Source of the DNA: Phoebastria nigripes
Taxonomy: Eukaryota; Chordata; Aves; Procellariiformes; Diomedeidae
Direction: 5' to 3'
Length of the DNA: 64,000 nt
Assembly (NCBI GenBank): GCA_035582835.1
Contig: JAYKAV010003110.1
Span: 2,702,471-2,766,470 of the forward strand
The notes below the pieces were generated by a model. The model was not told where the DNA came from, ran no database searches, and was given only the letters and a program-made list of their open reading frames with translations. Numbering within the stretch: the stretch's first letter is position 1; every line of letters starts with the position of its first letter. The position numbers were made by a program, and so were the translations under genes. Shown here in pieces: positions 1 to 11,295 of the stretch.

Positions 1-1219
1 CTCTTCTCCCCACATAAATCTTTTAAGTAGACTATCAGTGGAGTTTATTAAGATTTTCAGCCAAAAACTCTGGTGAAAAATTTCAATATTTAACAAAATT
101 TTGAAAATTTATAGCCTAATGTTTCATATCTGAGAAAAGGCAAAAATATATGAGGTATTTGACGCATTACATTTCAGTACTTTAAAAATGAAACATTTTA
201 GAAATCCCTTCACTGTGAACATTTTAAATGACATGGAAGTTTTTTTCTATAGTTTTGGTTCACTGAAAATGTAGGGGAAAGGTTTTTTTGTGAAACAAAG
301 AAAAATACATTTATTTATTTTCCCAAACTGCCAGTGAACATACCTGCTCTGCTCTAGAGCTAATTCTCTGATCAGTTTTGATGTGATATGAAAGAAAAAG
401 AAGAGGCAATCTGGCTTTTGAGCTACTGTGCAGCTCATCTACCGGTGTTACATCACATCACTGGCAGTAGGACAGCACTGTGGATTCAGGGTGGGCTGCT
501 GTGTGATACTAATGTCTGATTAGAGCCTAGATTAATTCCATAATACAGTGGAGTTTTGCTGTGTCAGGAAACCACTGTTATCTTCTATTTCTGAAATTTT
601 CTTAGAGTTCCTTGTTTTCACACTTCTCCACACCTTCTGGCACTCAACCAAATAAAGCATTGGCAGTACGCTGATTTGGAAGTCCAAAGACTGGCTACCC
701 TTTACGTGGAACAGGGGAAGGAAAAGCTAATTTATCTCAGTAAGAGGTTGTAAATAGGAGGAAGGCATGGGAAAGCTCTGGGACTGGAAGAAAGAAAATG
801 GAATTCAGTAATGTCAGGTAGCGTTTGTAAATGAAGTTACACAGAAAGTCTTACACAGAAACCAATGGTCCAGATTTCGTCAAAAGCCACATATAAAGCT
901 GGATATAGTGAACTGGGGCAAACACCAACACTTAGGCTGAAGAGAGTCTCCCACTGTCCACTTCATATTCAGCTACATGGAAAAAAGGAGCTTTCTGCTA
1001 ATGAAGATAGTGTCAGGGCAGCAGCCTTAGAAGTCACCTTAACTCAAACAGACATTTGTTCATTGCCTGTCCTTCAGCACAGATGTGAACCTGCAACACT
1101 GAAAATTTAGTCTGGAACACAAAGCATTCTTACTGCAACTACTGATGACAACTATTAGCAATATAAATTTTAAGTTGTTATGCTCTTTTCTTGAACACGT
1201 GCTTTTTTATTATGGATTA
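1..1219. other. AT-rich non-coding stretch, no gene seen
   Basis: I read no recognisable gene, RNA or repeat here. The open frames present (at most 81 codons, at 865-1110) match no family I know and have no supporting splice or promoter context. Confidence 0.6.
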
Positions 1220-1645
1220 AATCATAGCATCATTTAGTCTGGAAGGGATCTCCAGAGGTTATTTAGTCCGACATTAGAAAACCCTGGTCTGCTCCACCCA
1301 GCTTGGCACTATCCACAAACTTGCTGAGAATGGCCTCCATCCCATCATCCAGTTTACTAATGAAGACAATAAACACTACTGCTCCCAGTATCGATCCCCA
1401 AGCAGCAGCACTGGTTACTGGCTGCCAGCTGGACTTTGCGTCACTGATCACAGCTCCTCAAGCCCAGCAGTCCAGCCAATTTTCTACCTACCTTATTGAC
1501 CACTTATCCGGCTCGTATCTCACCAATATGGCGACAACAAATCTGCAGGAGACTCTGTTAAATGCCTTACTAAAGTCGAGGTATACAACATCCACTGCCC
1601 TCCCCTTGTCTACAGAGCAAGGCATCTCATTACAGGATGATTAAT
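1220..1645 (-). mobile_element. CR1 LINE fragment, internally deleted, with decayed reverse transcriptase
   Basis: Read on the minus strand, the element begins inside the reverse-transcriptase domain of CR1 ORF2. Around 1565-1615 it encodes a decayed form of the RT motif, VDVVYLDFSKAFNRVS, where the family has VVYLDFSKAFDTVSH. Around 1300-1400 it encodes SILGAVVFIVFISKLDDG followed by LSKFVDSAKLGG, which corresponds to the family segment around the catalytic FADD motif (LSKFADDTKLGG). The aspartate pair has been replaced, so the enzyme would be dead. The sequence then jumps directly to the CR1 3' end (GACCTCCAGAGG-like block and the ATGATGCTATGATT tail, 1220-1268), so the C-terminal part of ORF2, roughly several hundred bases, is missing. 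The element is 5'-truncated near 1645. The motif similarity is seen in the sequence and the family assignment is established knowledge. The deletion is inferred from the jump. Confidence 0.82.
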
Positions 1646-1666
1646 TAATGTATGATTAATTAATGT
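1637..1666. repeat. 15-bp perfect tandem duplication, TAATTA-rich
   Basis: Two identical adjacent copies of ATGATTAATTAATGT lie at 1637-1651 and 1652-1666, exactly at the 5'-truncated edge of the CR1 fragment. This could be replication slippage or a scar of LINE integration. It contains homeodomain-type TAATTA cores, but nothing shows that they are used. Confidence 0.85.
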
Positions 1667-4600
1667 AAAAATTGTGAGACCAAAGACTTAGACAAGGATT
1701 ATGCAAATTACTTTGAGAACAGCCACAATCCTGTTATTAGTTGGAAGTGTCTTACTCTTACTTGCTTAAATAAAAACAGGCCTTTAATATGCTTGCTACT
1801 ATTCTTATCATACATGTGATTTTGATTCTAAACGTTAGATATTATTTAAATTACTCTTTAAAATCAACGAAAGTGTCATTTAGTGAAATGTAATTAATGT
1901 AATTTTGGGATACATTAGGCTCTATTTTACTTTTATCAACCTTAGTGTCATAACTCACTTTAAAAAAATGCTTTTAACAGCCTCACTATAACAGAGCAAA
2001 TCTTATATTTTAATTAGGGAAAATACATAATTTAAAGCTATGAATCCCTTTTGGTTTTAGTTCCCAAATTCCTCTTTTCAGTGTATGCAATCTACGTTCA
2101 GCATTCTTCAGCCTTCATTTTTGTCTGTATCTGGCATGACAGATCCAGGTAAAGAAAAACATCAAGTTACAAAATGCATGAAAATCCCGTGAGACATGAA
2201 AAACCTGGAAATGCTAGTTGGAAACCTTGGCATTAGCAGCCAGAGAGAACACACAGTTTCAAATATCTAATTATTTTGATATTCCTTATATTCCACACGT
2301 GGAACTTAATGCTGCAGATACTGTATGTAATAACATACGTCATTTGTAGGTTACACATTCCCATCTTGGATAGCCTATCAGTATAAAATTAGCCTGTTCA
2401 TTCAGAGTTAATTCTGAGAATTCATTCTTGCAGAAAACATAAAAGTCCATTAGAAGAAGACCACCTCCAGGAGCCCTGCACTCTGGAACCATGCCAGTAG
2501 GAAAGTCTGTGAGAAAGCAGTCGTGCACTACTGAGTTGCAGGAGAGCATTGAAACTTGATACTTAGACTGGAGAGGATACCATCTGTGTGGCTAATTACC
2601 ACCATTTTTATGGTATATGCATAGGTACATGAATAAACACTGTGTACATGTTGTAGGGTCATTAATTTATAAATGGTTAGATTGCAACTTTTATTTGGTT
2701 TCCTACCATGAGACCCAATGACGAAAACTTCACTGTTTTCCTCAAAAATAATGGCTGGTGCCTCTGCACCTGACTATTTATAATCATTGTACAAGCCTGT
2801 ACTGGAAAGCACCCCATTTCTGACTAAAAATGTAGGGAAAAAAATAGGGTTTTTTGTGGAATGGAAAATTGTTCTGAGGAAAGTGACACAGCTTTCTGAA
2901 CTATTACAGTTTGTTTTAAACAATAGCATTCATCCACTTAATTTAGTATTGAAGTATTCCTTTTTAGAAAAACAAACAAGCTTCTGCTGTCACTTTAAAA
3001 ATAATACAAATTTTGAAGGAGTAAAGAAGTTTAAAGTATTAGGAGCTTTCTTCTAACTTAAGTACAGTGTGTTTTCCAATGTTCAACATTCTCAAGTGCT
3101 ATCACAACTACATAGATTTTTTTTTTCCCCCTCTCTTGCAAACTAAACCATCAGGACATTTTCTCATTAAACAGTTTTTGAATACTGATTTGCCATGGAC
3201 ATCATCATGTTTCAGAATCAAAGTCCAGCTGATAAGCTTTGCATCTCAGTAGATCAATGATGAATCTGTGCTATATAACAGACGTGTGCAGGGAACATGA
3301 ACATTAATCAAAACAGTATTCCTGAGTGAACATCAGTTGAAGTCACACCAGCAGATATCCAAGGAATCTGGCAATGCATACATTATACAATAGCAACAAA
3401 AAGGGTGAAACTTAAGTAATGATAGTTTAACCCATGACAACTGCAGAATTCAGATGGCTACAGCTATAGTCAAACTTTGCACACATGGCACCATCACTGC
3501 ATTATAACTGCTTATTCTTTTCCCTTTCTTTACATCTTAATTTATCACTGCCATCCACCTGTTGTATCTTGCCATTTTTGTGAACAATAAATCAGACTGT
3601 ATCTGTATATGCACAGCCTAGCCAGTAGGAACCATAATAACTCACAGAAGCCTTGATTTACTAATGCTGTTAGTTCTGAACAAACAGCATTTTCCAATTT
3701 TACATCTTATGCCGTACTGTTTTCTTTTAACTTTAATCATATTTGTTTTCAGTTGAAGGCACTTTTTTTTTCTCAAGCATATTAGAAAATACATTTCATA
3801 TTCTCCAAAAGCACAAATAAATATTTAAGACACGCATATTCTTCTTGTTCCCTGAAGATCTCGATTCTAAACTCATGTGACACTCATTTATTAGCTTGCT
3901 CTGGGCCGTTACATTTCTACACATTTTACTTATACTGGCGCTCAGCCAGCATGGACTGTTCTACTCTAGAAAGCCCACATGTTTTTGTATTTTTTGAAAC
4001 TAGCATGACAACCATTCTGAAGAGTAGCTCTCTCACCTAGTACGTTAAAATGTAAAACCATGAACATTGATGCTGTTCTCTCTCTATTTAGTGCTGAAAA
4101 TGAAACTATTTTTTCAGGTGCAACAAGAGCCATATGAAATCTCCCTAATGTGTAGATGTTCTGTAGCCATATTTTTAATGGAACAGAGCCATTAAACTTA
4201 TCTAGAAATGTAAAAAATAAATGCATGAAGAACAAGCTTTTTAAATCAAGCCCTGTGTATATTGCTGGACAAAAATTGTAGCCCTGACAAATGCTGGGTA
4301 GCACTCATCTCTCTCTTAACTTAAGAAGAAACTGAGTAGTAACACAGTAAGAGGCCCTTTGCGCGACNGAACCTCAAGTTTTCCTCCGACATATGAATGG
4401 TTCAAAATCGACTCTGATGCAAACTGGGAGAATCCTGAACAAGGAACAGCATCATGTATCTGTAAAACTAGCAAAACATACATTGTTTACTTAGTTTTCA
4501 CACATTTATGTAAGAACTATTCACTTGAATATATATTGCCTGACTAAATTATTAGACTCTGTGCGGAAGCTGAGCATGAGAATGACTTTGATTCAAATAA

Positions 4601-7039
4601 TTAGCTAAAGCACTTCAACATTATTATGTGAAAGTTTTTATCTAGTTAAGGAATCACGATCACCTGTAATTTTAGCTTGAGAAAATCCCAACAGCTTTTT
4701 GCTACTGAGTTTTTATCTGCATGAGCTTCACCGGTATCAGTTAGTGTTCTGCATCTTCTCAATTCACAAACCATGAATCATGATTGAAAAATCAGCCAAA
4801 TCAATGGGAATCAATACTAGTAGATCCCGAATGCCACAAGTTAATCTACATCTGCTTTACCAAACTGAATCACAGACATTCTCCATCTCCTATGATCCTT
4901 CAAATAATTTTTTCTGCTACTGCTCATGAACCCCCTGAAAAGGGAGCGAGGGAAACTGAAGCTTTGATTTCATGAATAATTATCTCACTGGGATTTGTAA
5001 AGTAACTAAATGGTGTAAAATGCTTTTCTACTGAAAATTTTTATATCAGTTCTCCACTGACTACTCCCCTGAGTTTGTCTTGCCCTGGTGTTTCCTTTCT
5101 TACTGTTTCCGAGTCCTTTAATGGCAGGTACTCTCTTTAAACTTTTACTGGTACTCAGTATTATCACTCAAATAAAGTTTTAAAATCCATTTGCTGTGTG
5201 TTAATTGCTTATATTACTTGAGAAGCTAGGGACAAAGAAGATTAGAAGAAAGCAACCCTCATTTGGTGATCTACATCTGTGCATACTCTCAGGCACTGAT
5301 CTCCTGAAAATCTGACCCAACTCCGGGTGCTCAGTTTTCCTAAATACCTGGTCCTTTAAGTTTATGTGCATACCCAGAAAACAAATGAAGAAAAAGTTTT
5401 CAGGAAAATGCTGTAATCTATCTGGGCAAGGAAGTAATTTGATACGTTATAAAAATAATTGAAAAAAAGCATATGAATATGTACATACACATATATATAG
5501 ATTGTTTAAAAAGAATTTCTTTCCTAAATCCATTTTTAAATTAGAGAATCATTAGTATCTGTCTTTTCTTCTTAATTAAAGTTCAGAATTACACTTTTTA
5601 ATTAAATAAATTTAATTTGATTTAATTGCAGGTTCACTAAAAATGTTTCTGGCTGAAGAGAATTCTTCCATCACTGTTTGCATATCAAAGTGTATTATGA
5701 TCAGTAAGAATCCTGACACACAAGTATCTTATAGGACACAACTTTTTTTTTTTTTTTTAAATAATTTCTATTTCTGAGAGGAATTTATAATAAAATAGGG
5801 CACAGTTCATTATGATTACCGTAGTTGGCAAAAATGCTATTCCATAAACAAGTTGCACCATTTATTGAAATAAATGATAGCCAGACAGCAGTTGTAGATT
5901 CAGAGGCTGTTTTGCAACACCGGTTGGTGACCACAGTAAATTTGAAAATTAAAATATTTATGGAATTAGACACAACTGGGGAAATCCTCACAGGCAATTT
6001 TCTTGGTAGGTTAGAATTGTTCTCTTTCCCGTATGTCTGCCTGACTTTTCTATGCCTGTTCTCTATGCTTTTCTCCTACTTGTCATGTCTGTATTTGAAG
6101 ACACCATGTTTCTTCAACCAAGTGACAGGTAACTCAAAGGTGGAATACAAATACTGATGTAAAAAATCATATTTGATAAGGTGCAAGTGCATGTAACTTA
6201 CTGGAACCTATTCTACAACATAAAAATCCAAAAATGGGCACAATTCATAGGCATTATGTATGTCCTTCAAATCTAAACTACTCAAATCAGTAAAAAGAAT
6301 GTTACAGCCATGTTACAGAACAATTTCCAGAATGGCACAGTACACCGGCTAAGGAATAAAGTGGCATCTTTGAAAACAAGTTATGTGTGAGAGCACAATG
6401 GAATCAAAAGGGGAGGATTTAAACATTTTTACAGATAAGTTATATATTTATGTAAGTATATGTTATTTATAGTTTTATATATATAATATGTAGTCAAAAT
6501 TATAACTATATTTCATATAGTCATATGTATTACTTATATTGTTCTATTTTTGCACTCACAAACACAGTTAAGTTATACACTCAGAAAGTTCAAAATGCCA
6601 TATGGTCGTGGCACTTCTGCATGAAAGGGAAGTCAGTAGATGCATAAGCCTCATTAAAAATTAAGGTACAATCAGAAGACTAGATTGCAACATTATTTTT
6701 CTTCAACATAGTCAATTCGTTTATCCAAATTCGTGTATCCTGAACAATGAATCGTGCTGTTAGTGACAGAAAAGATGCTGTTCCTTTGCATAACCAGTGA
6801 AGTATTCTGCTTACAGTGTTGGCTAATATTCCTTCCTCTAGCTTCTGCACATTTTATTATTTTACGAACAGGTAAAAAATCAAATCAAATATATTTCTAA
6901 GTCACATTGCCTGATCATTTTTGGATTGATGTACAAAAACAACAATTACCCCTACTGCTTACTAAGCAAAGCTTACATACATTCAACAGTACTGAACTGT
7001 AAGAACAGTTAGAGAAAACATGTACAGTCTTGTACATGA
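1667..7039. other. Non-coding stretch, no gene seen
   Basis: This is AT-rich DNA with homopolymers such as the 16-T run at 5743-5758 and an alternating AT-rich patch at about 6430-6545. The plus-strand frame at 5825-6157 (110 codons) and the minus-strand frame at 3966-4304 (112 codons) resemble no known family. A segment near 5300-5345 faintly recalls an old sauropsid repeat, but too weakly to call. Confidence 0.55.
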
Positions 7040-7485
7040 ACAGTACAGGAGAGAGATGGACAAACTAGAGTGAGTACAACAAAGGGTCCCAAAGGTTATT
7101 AAGGGACTGGAGCTTCTGATGTATATACAAGAAGAGGTTGAGAGAGCTGGCACTCTTTAGCTTGGAGAAGAGAAGGCTCAGGAGGCATCTTATCAACATG
7201 TGTAAATACCTCGTGGGGCAGGAGGTGCTCTTTTTTAGTGGTGCCCAGCTGACAGGACAAGAAGCAAGGGGAAAATATTGAAATACAGGAACTTCTGTTT
7301 CAACATAAGAGTATTCTGTACGGGTGTGACTAAATTGGTTGCCCAGAGAGGTTGTGGAGTCACCATCCTTGGAGATATTCAAAATTGGGCATGGCNCTGA
7401 GCAATCTATTCTAGATGACCCTGCTTTAAGCAGGAGGTTGGATTAGACAATCTCCAGAGGTCCCTTCCAGTCTCAGTTATTCTGA
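7040..7485 (+). mobile_element. CR1 LINE 3' fragment
   Basis: This plus-strand, 5'-truncated CR1 copy covers the C-terminal end of ORF2 and the 3' UTR. Landmarks in order are the block around GAGAGAGCTGGCACTCTTTA (7139-7158), a stretch encoding ADRTRSKG near 7250-7275 (the CR1 SDRTRGNG landmark), the segment GTTGCCCAGAGAGGTTGTGG (7339-7358), and the 3' terminal block TCCAGAGGTCCCTTCCAGTC (7453-7472) ending with TTATTCTG. Stops and frame breaks make it non-coding. One ambiguous base lies inside it at 7396. The usual octamer tail is reduced to about one unit. Confidence 0.88.
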
Positions 7486-8089
7486 ACACCCTGAACTCAT
7501 TAGCCAATTTGAATTCATTTTAGCAGAGGGATAGATATATTAAGGATACAGGATTCTTCTATTTTTTTTGAAAATCAGCTGCTGGGAAGTCAAGCTAGAC
7601 ACTAGCCTAATAGTCTTATCAGCTTTTATTAAAAGTGAAACATGATTAGGAATTGTGTTTGGCAACAGCCACATATCTAGTTGCAGGTGTCATTTACTCG
7701 TCTATTTATATAGTCATTGCACCAAACTAGACACAGCTCATGCGGCCTTTGCCCAACTGTAAGAGCACATGGGTAAAAGCTAGCAAGATTACAGGATGGT
7801 ATTAGGAAGGAACTCAGGAAGCACAGACAGAGCTTCTCAAGGCATGAATAAGAAAGGATTGAAGAACCTGTTGTTCAGCTAATTAATGCACTTTTATAAA
7901 TTACTTTGAATGAGACTAAAAATAAATGTCACTTTTATGTTAATTTTTGATACTTAAAAGGGGAGAAAAAGTCTTGTCTTCTTGCCTGTGCTGCAAAAAA
8001 GATTGCAGTATCATAACATTACCTATTAGTAGCAAGAAGCTATTCAGCGAAGGGATGACGGTGCAATGGCTTACATATAGAGCAGAGGC
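7486..8089. other. Non-coding stretch, nothing recognised
   Basis: No gene, RNA or repeat is recognised between the CR1 fragment and the MIR-like SINE. Confidence 0.55.
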
Positions 8090-8265
8090 TCATGCATCTT
8101 GGAAGCCTCTGAGGAAATGCAGATAACTTTGCATGTAGATTCTGTGCCCCAGCATTCTGCTGCAAAACGGGGCCAATGATATTTCTTGTCCTCCCAGTGA
8201 TGCCAGGAGGATAAATGCATTCAATACTGTGAGGTTCTCAGCCATTCTAACAATAGGAGAGGTAA
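8090..8265 (+). repeat. MIR/L2-tailed SINE remnant, diverged
   Basis: The order of short matches follows the 3' half of MIR-like and related tetrapod SINEs. First is a 'cctctg...' stretch, then TGTGCCCCAGCATTC (for the family's TGTGCCTCAGTTTCC), then TGCAAAACGGGGCCAATGAT (for TGTAAAATGGGGATAATGAT). Last comes an AGGAGGATAAATGCATTCAA block (for the GAGGATTAAAT-type block) with GTGAGGTTCTCA near the end. Each block is diverged, but the colinear order is hard to explain otherwise. The exact subfamily cannot be settled by eye. Confidence 0.62.
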
Positions 8266-11233
8266 GTGTTGCAGCTGAAAAAACTGTGAAGTCATCATCT
8301 GCTATCCTTCCACCTACTACATTTTGTGTTAATCCTAATATTTCATTTTTTATACCCTATGAATGATGATACTTTTTACCCCTCAGCCTCCATCTATCCA
8401 TATCTTTTCTTATGCTAAGAAAATTTCCTTTTGTACATCTCCAAATTCATCTGTATTTTTGCAAAGAAGAAATAAACACTAAAAATTGTGAATAATGAAA
8501 AATAGCTTTTAAATCTTGATTGTGAATGATGCAACTACAACTTATAATGGAACCATAACTATAGTAAGTAAAAATACAAATAATGCTAAAACTCAGGGGC
8601 CCCAAATCAGCAATGATTTTGCTTATGTGAAGTTAATGGATATACAGGAGTATGCACATAAATCCTTGCAGGATCAGAACAAAGAGCTTGACTCGACACC
8701 TGCTGAAGTTGACAAAAAAGCCTTGCTTTTATAGATTTCAGCAAGTTCAGAATCAAGCCATCAATTTTTCCTGTGAAAAATGGAAGAGAGATGACAAGAC
8801 TTTAGTAGCAAAGGTATTGTTTCACATCCTATTTTGTAGAAGGAGCTGCTAAAAGCATGACCGATCTGATGTTTCTCTTGCACTGCTATAAATCACAAAC
8901 AACTTAACTGAAGTCATTAGTGTAATACGAGGAAAGTAAGAAACAGGGTGTTGGTACACGGAGCCATATTGTACCAGACTCCCTTAAAAAGAAATTTCTA
9001 GTTACTTCTGTTCTGCTTAGAAACTAATGGCATGATACGGCTCAGGAAAGTTTGCTTTGGGAAAAGCATTCACAGAGGGCAGCTAACTATTTTCAAAAAT
9101 TAAGATTCTATTTTGTTAACACTAATACTTTTAAGAACTACAGGTTTCTAAAATTGCATCTTGTAAAATAAAACATTCTTTGGTTTACAAGTTTACAAAA
9201 ATGTGTCTGAAAACCACTAGCTTCTATTTATTCAAGAAAGCAGAGCTATTTTTTTCAAATACATATTTAAAAAAATCACTGCCAAAAAAAGACCTCACAG
9301 CTTCTCTAGTTTATTTTTAATGGCTGAGTTCAGTCATAAACACCCCAAAATACAATTTTATTGTGGAAGTTACACATTCTTAACTATAAAGTTATGATGG
9401 AGTTGCCACTCTGATTCCTAAATTAATTGTAGAAAAACACAACATTTTTGTAAGCACATTTTATTTGTATTCTCTTATCATCCCTGAGTTAAAAACTCAG
9501 TAACTTTTTTGTTTAACGTTAGCATCTATTATCTATACAATTGCTTAAAATCATGTATGCAAGCTTTCTATTTAACTGTTTTACAATTAAACTGAAAGGT
9601 ACAGAAGTGCTTCTTATGTAGTACAGCCAGAGGATGTATTATTTTGATGTATGCCTAAAAGAAATACGAAAAATAATTGTAATGGGCATGCGGTTGACTA
9701 TGTAGTAAACTGTACTTGATTTTTACTGTCTAAGAAGAAACAGGAAAGTGATGGAACTTAGGGACGAACTCTTTCTTTAAAATCAAATACTCATTCATAC
9801 TCTATGTTGTGATAAGAAAACAAAAGTTATATACAACATGTATATAAAACAATGTTTCAAAGGTGAACCACAGCATTTTACTGGAAGTGCTGAAATAAAC
9901 CAGCCTTTAATGTTGCTAGAAATCCTAAGTCAATGTACAAAGCAATCCTTTGTAATGCTCTATCATAAATTTTAAATGTGTAAGCCTTACATGGTCCTCA
10001 GCCGCTAAACATAAATGGGCCAAATTCTATTCAGACTTGCACCGTTTTGGGGAAGAAGGTTAGTAACCAGAGCATAAATCTTGTCAAAATTTCAGCTGGC
10101 AATCAGTACTGTAAATCATCCTGAATTTTTTTTACAGGAATGACATTTTATGAGTAAGTTATTACAAGTCTGTTTTTTCCTAAATATTCAAAATTGACCT
10201 TTCTATAAGGTTTATGTTGAAGGTGCTTGGTGAGACAACCCATCAAATCGGTAAAGTTATTTCAGTTTACTTATTGACTAGCATGTTTTATTATTAATGT
10301 GCAATATTCATTTTGTTTATTTAATTTGCCTACTGTATACGCTTAGGTATTCTTTTTAAAGACTTATTCTCAGAATGCAGCAGTAGAATGATAAAAGCAA
10401 ATAGTTCCACTATGTAACAAAGTCCTTTTCTTTATTAAGAATCAGGGCAATTTAGCATGAACATGCAATTATACAAGCTGTAAACAATATGCAAAGTGAC
10501 AGTGTAACATAAAATAATCTCATCAAAACCACATACCATTATCAAATGTATTAAAAAATGTTTACTATAAACACTAAATGTTTCAGAAATATTTGAAGTC
10601 TTTATACCTGACAAATGATCATTTTAATTAATTATATAATTATATTTTATATATATGCAGTGAAGTTAATTTTTACAGTAAGTTTAATCTCATATGGGGC
10701 AGTGGCTGAGGGAATTCATCTACGGACACTTGGAGACATACTTTACTCAAGTATAGAGCCGCAGTGAAATGAATGTTAGCAGGATCAGTTTTCAAAATGC
10801 ATGCAATTCTGCATGGAAATACAATTCTATAAACTTTATCTTTTGCTTTCTTTTCAGGGTTTGGGCTTCTCAAACATTTACAGAAAGTAAGCAGTACCTA
10901 GCTGCTGAAGTAAAAGACAACAACATTATAAAATACAGTACTGAAAGTAATTTATCTCTTATTAAATCACTGTAACAAGTCATATAAACAAGGGTTAACT
11001 ACACTGCACAATCTATTATTTATTTAAAAGAAAGCTTTATTAATTTAAACTCTTTTCTTAAAGACCAATACTACAATTAAAAGTATAATTGTTCTGCATA
11101 TCTTACCTTGGGGTTGGAAACTGCTTTTTTTCCCCAGTAATTTCCAGGATTTGCTTTTCCATAGCAATTTATCAGACCACAATTAAGCCACTCTGTATTA
11201 TCTTTCACAGTTAAAAACAAACAACTTTGCTCA

Positions 11234-11295
11234 ATGATAAGGAATTTTATTTGCATTAACTAAAGTAACTATGCTGAGAAAAAATTCCTTATCAT
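11234..11295. repeat. Perfect 15-bp inverted repeat with 32-bp loop
   Basis: The left arm ATGATAAGGAATTTT (11234-11248) is the exact reverse complement of the right arm AAAATTCCTTATCAT (11281-11295), separated by 32 bases. A transcript could form a stem-loop, or this could be the end pair of a very small inverted-repeat element. No flanking target duplication is visible, and the stem does not extend convincingly outward. Confidence 0.85.

Noticed and set aside
5825..6157. Plus-strand frame with a fairly protein-like N-terminal half
   Set aside because: No domain recognised. The opposite strand is also open over much of it, and the C-terminal half is low-complexity and hydrophobic.
6430..6545. 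Alternating AT-rich patch as an origin or matrix-attachment site
   Set aside because: AT-richness alone does not support a function, and no specific motif was seen.
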